Below are positions 6,605 through 13,099 of a DNA stretch of 13,099 nucleotides, piece after piece; the stretch's first letter is position 1, and each line of letters starts with the position of its first letter. Both the position numbers and the translations under genes were made by a program. This DNA comes from Clostridia bacterium BRH_c25 (GTDB lineage Bacteria > Bacillota_A > Clostridia > Lutisporales > Lutisporaceae). Where the stretch lies: NCBI GenBank assembly GCA_001515955.1, contig LOES01000173.1, forward strand, positions 1 to 13,099. The letters run 5' to 3'. Under the pieces are notes generated by a model, which worked only from the letters and a program-made list of their open reading frames with translations, was not told the origin of the DNA and made no database searches.

Positions 6605-7813
6605 TTACTCATATCTCAATGCTTCGATAGGGTCCAGCTTTGCAGCTTTTTGCGCCGGGTAGAGGCCAAAGAAAATACCTACTGCCGACGAGAAGCCAAA
6701 AGCGGCTAAAATCACCAAGGGTGAAACTCCGAGAGGTACATTTATGAAATTTCCTATCACCAGTCCCAGAGTGACCCCCAAGGTCATTCCTATAATGCCC
6801 CCTATCAGGCAGATAATCAGGGATTCCGTCAGAAACTGTAGCATGATATCTCTATTTCGCGCGCCTAGAGCTTTTCGGGTTCCGATTTCTCTTGTTCTTT
6901 CAGTTACCGATACCAGCATGATATTCATAACACCGATGCCCCCAACAATAAGAGATATTCCCGCAATTGCCCCGATAACCATTGTAAAGATATCCAGTAC
7001 ACTGTTGATCGTATCCATTTGTGTGAAGCCTTCAGATGCAGCATATACACCTTCATTACGATGACTTTTCTCCAGGAGTCTTATCATTTTATCCGCAGTA
7101 TCCTTGGAGTGAGACATATCTGCAAGCGAAACACCCATCTCACTGATTTCATAATTCGCCAGCACTTTCTCCCTGATTGTAATGGGAACAAAGGTGTTTC
7201 CGGGCATATTATCACCGAACATGGCTGCCATACCACCGCTAATGTTCTTGCTTACCCCGATTACCGTAACATACATATCTTTTGTCTGGTTGCTGATTTT
7301 CACCCTTTTTCCGATGGCATTTGTGGTTCCGAATATCTTCTTGGCAGAAATCTCATCGATGACAGCTACATTTTTGGCATTCTGTACATCACGCTCGTCA
7401 ATGAATCTGCCTTCCAGCAGCTCAATATGCATAAGCCCCGCAAAATATTCGTTAACTGCCATGACCATCGTGAATTTGGACTCCTTTTCACTCTTCATAT
7501 AGCCCCGGCCTTCAGCATAAGGTGCCACCCATTCCACTCCGGGTATTTTCTCCTTTATCAATTCCGCATCCTTTAATGTAAAATAGTCCCGGGCTTCTAC
7601 ACTTGTATCCATGGCCTTGACCTGTACATTGACAATATTTGTCCCTATATCCTGGAACTGTCCTGTGATGGCCTCCTTGCCGCCCTGGCCAATGGAGACA
7701 ATGGTAATAACAGACGAAATGCCTATAATTATGCCAAGCATGGTGAGGAAGGAGCGCATCTTGTTTGCCCTGACACTTTGGAGGGCGGACTTGAAGCTTT
7801 CCATCAGATTCAT
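6605..7813 (-). CDS. MacB/FtsX-type ABC transporter permease
   Basis: The 402-residue protein has the four-helix layout of type VII (MacB-like) ABC permeases: one N-terminal membrane helix at about 21-43, a large extracytoplasmic domain (about 44-270) and three C-terminal helices near 273-300, 330-355 and 365-387. Family signatures include [11 protein letters not shown] at 21-31, [21 protein letters not shown] at 291-311 and the ending [17 protein letters not shown]. MacB-type permeases do not move substrate through the membrane. They use ATP-driven motion to push peptides, lipoproteins or antibiotics outward from the outer leaflet with an adaptor. Its ATG overlaps the ATPase stop by four bases (ATGA), with AAGGAGG eight to nine bases upstream. 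The exported substrate is not evident. Confidence 0.95.
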   Translation of the reverse strand: MNLMESFKSALQSVRANKMRSFLTMLGIIIGISSVITIVSIGQGGKEAITGQFQDIGTNIVNVQVKAMDTSVEARDYFTLKDAELIKEKIPGVEWVAPYAEGRGYMKSEKESKFTMVMAVNEYFAGLMHIELLEGRFIDERDVQNAKNVAVIDEISAKKIFGTTNAIGKRVKISNQTKDMYVTVIGVSKNISGGMAAMFGDNMPGNTFVPITIREKVLANYEISEMGVSLADMSHSKDTADKMIRLLEKSHRNEGVYAASEGFTQMDTINSVLDIFTMVIGAIAGISLIVGGIGVMNIMLVSVTERTREIGTRKALGARNRDIMLQFLTESLIICLIGGIIGMTLGVTLGLVIGNFINVPLGVSPLVILAAFGFSSAVGIFFGLYPAQKAAKLDPIEALRYE

Positions 7814-8523
7814 GCGCTTATTCCTCCTTTTCTTGTAATACGCCCCTCTACAGGCCTGTCTGATATAATTGCTCCATCCCGGAATACCACTGCCCTCTTG
7901 GTATGCATCGCTATGTCCTGTTCATGGGTAACCATAATAATGGTTACGCCTTCATCATTCAATGACTCAAATATGTCCATGATTTCTTCACTGGACTTGG
8001 TATCCAGGTTCCCTGTGGGTTCATCTGCAAGAAGGATTGCCGGATTATTGACCAGCGCTCTGGCAATAGCTACCCTTTGCTTCTGCCCTCCCGACAGCTC
8101 ATTTGGCTTATGATGCATCCTTTCCCCAAGCCCCACCCTCTCCAGAGCGGATTTTGCCCGCTTAATCCGTTCATTGTAAGGCTGCCCTGCATAAATCATC
8201 GGAAGCTCTACGTTCCCCAAGGCCGACAGCCTTGGCAGCAGGTTGAAGGACTGAAACACAAACCCGATTTTCTTGTTGCGTATCGCCGCCAAGCTATCAC
8301 CGCTTAAAACAGATACATCTTCTCCGGCCAGTATATACCTCCCCTCTGTCAGGCGGTCCAGGCAGCCTAAAATATTCATCAGCGTCGATTTTCCCGAACC
8401 CGATGCCCCCATGACTGCGACATATTCCTTTTCCTCTATCTTCAGACTTACACTGTTCAGGGCTTCCACCTGTATTTTCCCCGTATCATAGACCTTCTTC
8501 AGATTCTCTATACTTATAATCAT
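7810..8523 (-). CDS. MacB/LolD-type ABC transporter ATPase
   Basis: The 237-residue protein is a stand-alone nucleotide-binding subunit with all motifs intact: Walker [10 protein letters not shown] at 39-47, Q-loop Gln91 in [12 protein letters not shown], signature LSGGQKQR at 143-150, Walker B ILLADEP at 163-169 followed by the D-loop GNLD, and the switch histidine H200 in VTHEQD. The sequence places it in the LolD/MacB/SalX exporter group. It would pair as a dimer with the adjacent permease, coupling ATP hydrolysis to export. It overlaps both neighbours by four bases (ATGA at each junction), which implies translational coupling and near-equal expression. GGAGG lies seven bases before the start. 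Length is normal for the family. Confidence 0.96.
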   Translation of the reverse strand: MIISIENLKKVYDTGKIQVEALNSVSLKIEEKEYVAVMGASGSGKSTLMNILGCLDRLTEGRYILAGEDVSVLSGDSLAAIRNKKIGFVFQSFNLLPRLSALGNVELPMIYAGQPYNERIKRAKSALERVGLGERMHHKPNELSGGQKQRVAIARALVNNPAILLADEPTGNLDTKSSEEIMDIFESLNDEGVTIIMVTHEQDIAMHTKRAVVFRDGAIISDRPVEGRITRKGGISA

Positions 8524-9815
8524 TTTGTTACCTCCGCTACTTTTACCGTATCACCGTCTTTCAACCCTTCGGCCGGATTCTTAATATACCGATCTCCTTC
8601 CTTGAGGCCTTCCAGAATCTGCATTTCGAAATCAGTCTCAATACCTGTTCTGACATACTTTTTTACTGTTTTTCCGTTTTCTACCGTGAAAACATATTGC
8701 TTCCCGTCTTCTTCCTGCTGCAGTGCTTCGAAATTTACTGCCAGGGTATTGAGGCTTTCTTTTAGCGTTATATCAATATCAGCTTCATAGCCTACCTTGA
8801 TCTTCTCATCAGGATTATCCAGGGTTATTTCTATCTCAACCTTGACGTCCTTGTTGGTTCCCTCCAGCTTGATAACTGCTGCCTCATCTATCTTTGATAC
8901 CGTTCCGGTATATAACTTATCCAGGCCCTTAACCTTTATGTTTGCCTTCTGGCCTGTGCTGATGCTGACAGCATCATATTGGCTTACTTCTACCGAAACC
9001 TTGTATAAAGACAGGTCATAGATAGCAATGATGTTGTTATCCTGTGCAGGATACTGGTTCTCCTTGGCATCCAGCTTAACGATTTTTCCGTCGATATTCG
9101 ATTTTTTCGTGTTCTGGTTGATTTTTTCCTGTGTATTTGCTATATCTGCCTTGGCTGCTTCTATCTGATTCCTCTGGTCTGCGATCTGGTCATCCAGATT
9201 GGTGCCAAAATCGGCCAGTGAAGCCTGTGCGTTACTTAGCTGGATTTGTGAAAGCTCCACCTGGTTTTGCAGATCATTCATTTTTTTCTCTGAGCTATCG
9301 TATTCTTCTTTTGAAATTGCTCCGGCGTTATAGAGAGTTTGGTTCTGTTCAAACTTCTTTTTTGCTTCATCATAGTTGGCTGTAGCATTTGACAGGTTAA
9401 TGCCGGCCTGTTTTACGGAATTCTCCAAAGCTTTCTTGTCACTCTTGCTGTCTTTCTTCAAGAGACGGTCGAGATTCCTTTCCGCCAAGTCCAGATTTAT
9501 CTTATACTTGCTAAGTTGATATTCAAGATCGGTAGTGTCAACAGACAGAATAATATCGTTCTTCTTGACCTCTTGTCCTTCACTCATATATACTCCTTTA
9601 ACTTTTTGCTGAGTGGAGAGAACGATTTCTTCTTTATCCCTGGCCTCTATATTTCCAGTTACAGATATTGACTGTGACAGGTCCTGAGCTTGCAGCAGAC
9701 TTGCTTCCACCGTTTTCACCGAATTCATCCCGGCTGCGAAAGTCCATATTGCCCCCAAGGCTGCAGCCAAAACCAGTACAATGGCAATGATAAGTATACG
9801 CCTTTTATTTTTCAT
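8520..9815 (-). CDS. MacA/HlyD-type membrane-fusion adaptor of the ABC exporter
   Basis: The 431-residue protein starts with a short cytoplasmic basic segment and one membrane helix (about 6-28), which anchors it with the rest outside. It continues with the first half of a lipoyl/barrel-sandwich domain (about 47-95, including [20 protein letters not shown]), a long Lys/Gln/Asn-rich helical hairpin (about 96-240) containing the adaptor landmark [15 protein letters not shown], then the second lipoyl half, a beta-barrel domain (about 270-350) and a C-terminal membrane-proximal domain. In Gram-negatives such adaptors meet an outer-membrane channel. In Gram-positive relatives the adaptor is thought to assist the MacB-like permease at the cell surface. 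It is the first gene of the exporter operon. ATG at 9815 has AAGGAG eight bases upstream. Confidence 0.93.
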   Translation of the reverse strand: MKNKRRILIIAIVLVLAAALGAIWTFAAGMNSVKTVEASLLQAQDLSQSISVTGNIEARDKEEIVLSTQQKVKGVYMSEGQEVKKNDIILSVDTTDLEYQLSKYKINLDLAERNLDRLLKKDSKSDKKALENSVKQAGINLSNATANYDEAKKKFEQNQTLYNAGAISKEEYDSSEKKMNDLQNQVELSQIQLSNAQASLADFGTNLDDQIADQRNQIEAAKADIANTQEKINQNTKKSNIDGKIVKLDAKENQYPAQDNNIIAIYDLSLYKVSVEVSQYDAVSISTGQKANIKVKGLDKLYTGTVSKIDEAAVIKLEGTNKDVKVEIEITLDNPDEKIKVGYEADIDITLKESLNTLAVNFEALQQEEDGKQYVFTVENGKTVKKYVRTGIETDFEMQILEGLKEGDRYIKNPAEGLKDGDTVKVAEVTK

Positions 9816-9858
9816 AGTTTATCTCCTTTTTTTTCAGCTTTTTGCTTCAACATGCTTA

Positions 9859-9887
9859 AGTATAGAGGCTTCCAATTTAAGTTAAAT
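9859..9887 (-). promoter_or_regulatory. Candidate activator-dependent promoter of the exporter operon, with overlapping palindrome
   Basis: TATACT (9864-9859) is a good -10 box, but the -35 position 17 bases upstream reads only ATTTAA (9887-9882). That poor -35 box lies inside a perfect palindrome, ATTTAA-G-TTAAAT at 9875-9887, which could be a regulator site. A weak -35 box with an overlapping operator is what one expects if the neighbouring response regulator activates the exporter genes. This is inferred. Confidence 0.45.
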
Positions 9888-9925
9888 GAAAAAAGGATTA
9901 ACCTTCCATTAAAAATTCCTGCTCA

Positions 9926-9943
9926 ATTTTAATCATATTTTAA
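9926..9943 (+). promoter_or_regulatory. Direct repeat ATTTTAA-TCAT-ATTTTAA, candidate OmpR-family response-regulator box
   Basis: Two exact 7-base copies lie 11 bases apart (9926-9932 and 9937-9943) in the divergent region. An 11-bp pitch of heptamers with a 4-base spacer is the usual arrangement for tandem binding by PhoB/OmpR-type regulators, and such a regulator is encoded immediately to the right. The AT-rich surroundings make a chance repeat possible. Confidence 0.4.
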
Positions 9944-9969
9944 AGTTTTTCTGTCTCAGAAGCGTTATG

Positions 9970-9998
9970 ATTAAACCAAAGGCCAAAAATGCTATAAT
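9970..9998 (+). promoter_or_regulatory. Candidate promoter of the two-component system genes
   Basis: TATAAT at 9993-9998 is a perfect -10 box. The -35 position 17 bases upstream is ATTAAA (9970-9975), a weak match, or TTAAAC with 16-base spacing. A transcript would start near 10005, about 30 bases before the response-regulator ATG, and would include the GGGGGATGGAG ribosome binding site. Confidence 0.5.
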
Positions 9999-10034
9999 GC
10001 TGAATAACAGATATTAAGCCAGGGGGATGGAGTT

Positions 10035-10739
10035 ATGGCAAGAATTCTTATTATTGAAGATGAAGCAGAAATATTGAGCTTTTTAAAGCTGGAGCTTTCC
10101 TATGAAGGATATGAAGTGGATACAGCCTCGGATGGAAAGGCGGGCTTAGAGAAGATTGAGACTGGAAGCTATGATATTGTACTTCTTGATATCATGCTTC
10201 CATGGTTAAACGGTATAGAAGTGTGCAGAAGAGCGCGAAAATTTTCAAATGTGCCGATTATTATGCTTACAGCCAGGGACCAGTTAATCGACAAGGTAAC
10301 AGGCCTTGATACAGGCGCAGACGATTACCTTACCAAGCCCTTTGCCATTGAAGAGCTGCTGGCCCGGATGCGCAGTACCTTGAGAAGAAATTTGGCATCT
10401 GAAGAGAAAAAAAGCATCATCACTTTCAAAAATATTGCATTAAATCAAGCCTCCTGCGAGGTTAAAGCAGCTGACGAGATAGTCGATTTAACAAAAAAAG
10501 AATATCAACTGCTTGAATATCTTATGCAAAACAAAAATCACGTAATGACGAGAGAACAGATATTGAATGCAATATGGGGCTATGATTATTTCGGTGACAC
10601 AAATGTTGTCGATGTATATGTAAGATTTCTGAGGGCAAAGCTTGACGACAGCTTTAATGAAAAATATATTACAACAGTAAGAGGTACGGGTTATATCATG
10701 AAAGAAAGCCCGCAGAAAGGTGGCAGTAATGTTAACTAA
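10035..10739 (+). CDS. OmpR/PhoB-family response regulator
   Basis: The 234-residue protein has an N-terminal receiver domain (1-about 118) with the complete phosphorylation site: acidic pair E8 and D9, phospho-acceptor D52 in VLLDIMLP, switch T79 in MLTA and K101 in LTKPF. A C-terminal winged-helix DNA-binding domain (about 130-228) follows, with LTKKEYQLLEYLMQNKNHVMTREQ and the wing sequence VRGTGYIM. Phosphorylated by the downstream kinase, it should bind tandem direct repeats as a dimer. Its divergent position beside the exporter operon makes that operon the most likely target. ATG at 10035 is preceded by GGGGGATGGAG. The end overlaps the kinase gene by 11 bases. Confidence 0.96.
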   Translation: MARILIIEDEAEILSFLKLELSYEGYEVDTASDGKAGLEKIETGSYDIVLLDIMLPWLNGIEVCRRARKFSNVPIIMLTARDQLIDKVTGLDTGADDYLTKPFAIEELLARMRSTLRRNLASEEKKSIITFKNIALNQASCEVKAADEIVDLTKKEYQLLEYLMQNKNHVMTREQILNAIWGYDYFGDTNVVDVYVRFLRAKLDDSFNEKYITTVRGTGYIMKESPQKGGSNVN

Positions 10740-12120
10740 GCGCAGGAGGTTGTCAATTTCCAGAAGGTTGACACTGACCTATTCATTGATACTCTTCAGC
10801 ATTTTGTTTGTTTTTACGATATTAACCTTTTTCGGCACAGGTTACTATATAATGGAACTCAACTTATTCGAGCTTGAGACATGCGCCGGTATCATATCAG
10901 ACTATATCAGCAATGCGCCAAGGGTCGACCAGGTATCCTTCAAAGATATGAACCTGAGCTACAGTGTTTTATACAGCATTTTTGACAAGGACAGGAAGCT
11001 CATCTATTCCAATATGCCTGACATACCCTTTCTGGAAATCACCCGGGCAGGCAACCGGAAGCTTATGGGGGATGTGGGTGTCAAGCGGAGGCAAGGCATC
11101 ATTTATATCAATAAGCAAGTGAATATCAAGGGTACCACCTATTATATCCAGACAGCAAAAGGTTTTGCAGATATCGCCCAAAGCACATATGTACTTCCCA
11201 GGATACTATTGGTTACTACAGTTTTGGGAACCTTGGTATCCTATATATCCGGATCAATTTTAAGCAAACGGCTCTTAAAGCCCATATATGATATATCCAA
11301 GACAGCCAAAGAGATCACTTCAAAAAGCCTGGATAAAAGAATTCCTGTTGACGGCCCGGATGATGAGCTGAAAGATCTTGCCGATACCTTCAATACCATG
11401 ATAGGAAGACTGGAAACAGAATTTGGAAAGCAGATAAGGTTTGTATCCGATGTATCCCATGAACTCCGTACCCCCTTATCCATCATGCACGGACATGTAA
11501 ATATGCTGAGCCGTTGGGGGAAGGACGATCCGCAAGTACTGGAAAAATCTCTTGCAACATTAAAGGCCGAAACAGAAAACATGAATAAGCTTATAGAAAA
11601 TATGCTTTATCTGGCAAAGGGTGACAACAATGCACTCATCCTCCAGAAAGAAGACTTCTCCCTATGCCTGCTATTAAGAGAAATAACTGAAGAAACTCAT
11701 TTGACACACAATCAATATTCAATCTCATACCAATGTGAAGATAACCTGGTGATAAATGCAGACTATAATGCATTGAAACAGCTTCTGAGAATCCTTATAG
11801 ATAACAGCATCAAATTCAGCAAACCCCCTGGAGAAATATCCATACTAGTGAGAAAAGAAGCAGGGGCAGCTGTCATAACAGTTTCAGACAAAGGTATGGG
11901 CATACCTCGTGAATCCCTGCCTTATGTATTTGATAGATTCTACAGAGTCGATGAATCAAGAAACAAAGCTACCGGCGGAGCCGGACTGGGGCTCCCGATA
12001 GCAAAACAAATTGCTCAGAGCCATGGTGGGACTCTTTCTGCTGAAAGCGAAGAAGGAAAGGGGACTAAAATGATAATATCTATTCCCCGGGATAAAGAAG
12101 AAATGCACGGCACCTCTTAG
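10729..12120 (+). CDS. Membrane sensor histidine kinase (HAMP-HisKA-HATPase)
   Basis: Counting from ATG at 10729 the protein has 463 residues: a first membrane helix at about 16-40, an extracytoplasmic sensor segment of about 115 residues, a second helix at about 157-179, a HAMP domain (about 180-233), the phospho-acceptor H244 in SDVSHELRTPLSIM, and an ATPase domain with N box DNSIKFSKP (around N359), G1 box SDKGMGIP, F box YVFDRFYRVDESRN and G2 box GGAGLGLPIAKQIA. All catalytic motifs are intact. The sensor domain is of moderate size with no recognisable cysteine or metal motif, so the signal is unknown. A GTG at 10720 gives a form three residues longer, but AAAGG eight bases before the ATG favours 10729. 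Its last codons form the left arm of the terminator with the MFS gene. Confidence 0.95.
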   Translation: MLTKRRRLSISRRLTLTYSLILFSILFVFTILTFFGTGYYIMELNLFELETCAGIISDYISNAPRVDQVSFKDMNLSYSVLYSIFDKDRKLIYSNMPDIPFLEITRAGNRKLMGDVGVKRRQGIIYINKQVNIKGTTYYIQTAKGFADIAQSTYVLPRILLVTTVLGTLVSYISGSILSKRLLKPIYDISKTAKEITSKSLDKRIPVDGPDDELKDLADTFNTMIGRLETEFGKQIRFVSDVSHELRTPLSIMHGHVNMLSRWGKDDPQVLEKSLATLKAETENMNKLIENMLYLAKGDNNALILQKEDFSLCLLLREITEETHLTHNQYSISYQCEDNLVINADYNALKQLLRILIDNSIKFSKPPGEISILVRKEAGAAVITVSDKGMGIPRESLPYVFDRFYRVDESRNKATGGAGLGLPIAKQIAQSHGGTLSAESEEGKGTKMIISIPRDKEEMHGTS

Positions 12121-12138
12121 GCCGTGCATTTCTTCTTT
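12094..12138. terminator. Bidirectional terminator shared by the sensor kinase and MFS genes
   Basis: AAAGAAGAAATGCACGGC (12094-12111) and its exact reverse complement (12121-12138) make a perfect 18-bp stem around a 9-base loop. On each strand the stem ends in a T-rich run (TTTCTTCTTTTA on plus, TTTCTTCTTTAT on minus), so it can stop both converging transcripts. The left arm is coding sequence of the kinase, its TAG stop closes the loop, and the MFS stop codon starts at the last base of the right arm. Confidence 0.85.
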
Positions 12139-13099
12139 TATGCTTCCAGGGCTTCTTCTGCCTCTTCCACTTTTATATTGGTCCTGTTCTCATATTTTTC
12201 AAGACCGAACATGAAGACTGCGGTTATCGCAGTGAGTCCTCCCACCATGAGCCATGCGCTCTCTATACTTGAGTAATTGAGTATCTTGCCCATCATCATT
12301 GGACCTATTGCATAGCCCATACCCATTATAGTAGGTATGATCGCACTCATCCTGCCTCTGTGAGATGCCGGAGTATGGTTCACTATAAATGGCATAACGC
12401 TTATAGAAAGCAATATCTCTCCCAAAGTAAATATGAAAACCGAGAGGAAAAAGTATGACAGCGAGTTAAGTACTCCAAGCATTCCAAAGCCTATGGCATA
12501 CAGTAGTATCCCATAAACCATCTTCCTCATTCCCTTCATCTTTTCAGTCACTTTCGTGAGAATCGGTGTAAACAATATGACCACCAAACCGTTCAAGCTA
12601 GCCATCCACCCAAAATACTGCGCGCCCAAGGAGCCAAAATTCTGCATGGAATGTATGGGCATCAGGAAGTTCCACTGTGAATAGGCAAAATGATACCCGA
12701 AGGCAATAATTGCAAAGTAAATTAGTATAGGCCTTCTAAACAATACTGATACTATTGAACCTTCTTCTCTTCTTTCAAGCCTCCTGCTTGCATCTGATAT
12801 ATCTTCCGTGGTCTTGCCTATGGTCTCCTTGACAAAAAAGAATATGAGACTGATTGACAATAACGCAGTAGCAGCATCTCCTATGAATATAAGGGGAAGG
12901 TATTTCCTGTAGAGGAATCCTCCCAGCATGGGACCAACCGCAAAGCCTATGTTCCAGCCAAGATAGCTCAATGCATATGCACCCTCTCTATTCTCGGGAG
13001 TGGTAAGGTCAGCTATCAAGGAATCATGTGCAGGCCCGGCAACACTCATACATGCACTTGCAGCCAGAATCAAATATATAAGCGACATTGACGGTTCCA
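12138..13099 (-). CDS. Major facilitator superfamily transporter, C-terminal part (5' end cut by window edge)
   Basis: The frame is open from the stop at 12140-12138 to the right edge, giving about 320 residues. The internal Met at 13088 is not the likely start: the reading frame continues upstream, and the visible part begins inside a membrane helix that would be about the fourth of the usual twelve. Recognisable features are AGPAHDSLIADLTTPENREGAYAL, the GPMLGG motif in the fifth helix, a basic cytoplasmic loop between the two halves (RRLERREEG), and SHRGRMSAI plus GPMMMG repeating the N-half pattern in the C-half. Some 70-100 residues should be missing. It is probably a drug/H+ antiporter-type exporter, but the substrate cannot be predicted. 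The C-terminal tail is acidic (EEAEEALEA). Confidence 0.9.
   Translation of the reverse strand, partial: EPSMSLIYLILAASACMSVAGPAHDSLIADLTTPENREGAYALSYLGWNIGFAVGPMLGGFLYRKYLPLIFIGDAATALLSISLIFFFVKETIGKTTEDISDASRRLERREEGSIVSVLFRRPILIYFAIIAFGYHFAYSQWNFLMPIHSMQNFGSLGAQYFGWMASLNGLVVILFTPILTKVTEKMKGMRKMVYGILLYAIGFGMLGVLNSLSYFFLSVFIFTLGEILLSISVMPFIVNHTPASHRGRMSAIIPTIMGMGYAIGPMMMGKILNYSSIESAWLMVGGLTAITAVFMFGLEKYENRTNIKVEEAEEALEA

Noticed and set aside
7019..7576. Open frame of 185 codons on the plus strand opposite the ABC permease
   Set aside because: It is antisense to a well-supported permease, its composition is unlike a real protein, and it has no family resemblance.
9816..10034. Small peptide substrate gene (bacteriocin or signal precursor) for the exporter
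   Set aside because: No short frame with a ribosome binding site and a leader-like sequence was found in the divergent region; a plus-strand frame at 9690-9932 is antisense to the adaptor start and lacks support.
1..13099. CRISPR arrays, tRNA or rRNA genes, insertion sequences
   Set aside because: No regularly spaced repeats, cloverleaf-like sequences, transposase frames or flanking inverted repeats were seen.

Overview
The window looks like chromosomal DNA from a low-GC Gram-positive bacterium, most likely a member of the Clostridia. Signs of this are AT-rich intergenic DNA, strong GGAGG-type ribosome binding sites, a lipoprotein signal with a classic lipobox, a DegV-family lipid-binding protein, an M16C metalloprotease and compact intrinsic terminators with U tracts. 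No rRNA, tRNA, CRISPR array, insertion sequence or prophage gene is visible. Both ends cut through genes.

Left part (1-5250, all minus strand). The 5' end of an M16C (PreP/insulinase-like) zinc protease runs off the left edge. Upstream of it, in transcription order, lie an NDH-2-type FAD oxidoreductase fused to a DoxX-like membrane domain, a secreted M28 aminopeptidase-type lipoprotein, and a DegV-family protein. Terminators or promoters separate these genes, so they appear to be independent transcription units.

Middle part (5251-9815, minus strand). A MacA-like membrane-fusion adaptor, a MacB/LolD-type ATPase and a MacB-type permease are joined by two 4-bp ATGA overlaps. An ECF-type sigma factor follows after 30 bases, and then a Crp/Fnr-fold (YeiL-like) regulator with its own promoter region containing a perfect 14-bp palindrome.

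Right part (9816-13099). A 219-bp divergent promoter region separates the exporter from an OmpR-family response regulator and its sensor kinase on the plus strand. The kinase converges on an MFS transporter, cut by the right edge, and the two share a bidirectional terminator built into the gene ends.

Reading together: the two-component system probably controls the divergent ABC exporter. The attached sigma factor and Crp/Fnr-like regulator make an unusual regulatory tail. This 5251-12120 block is the most system-like part of the window, but each component belongs to a known family and nothing here proves a new mechanism.
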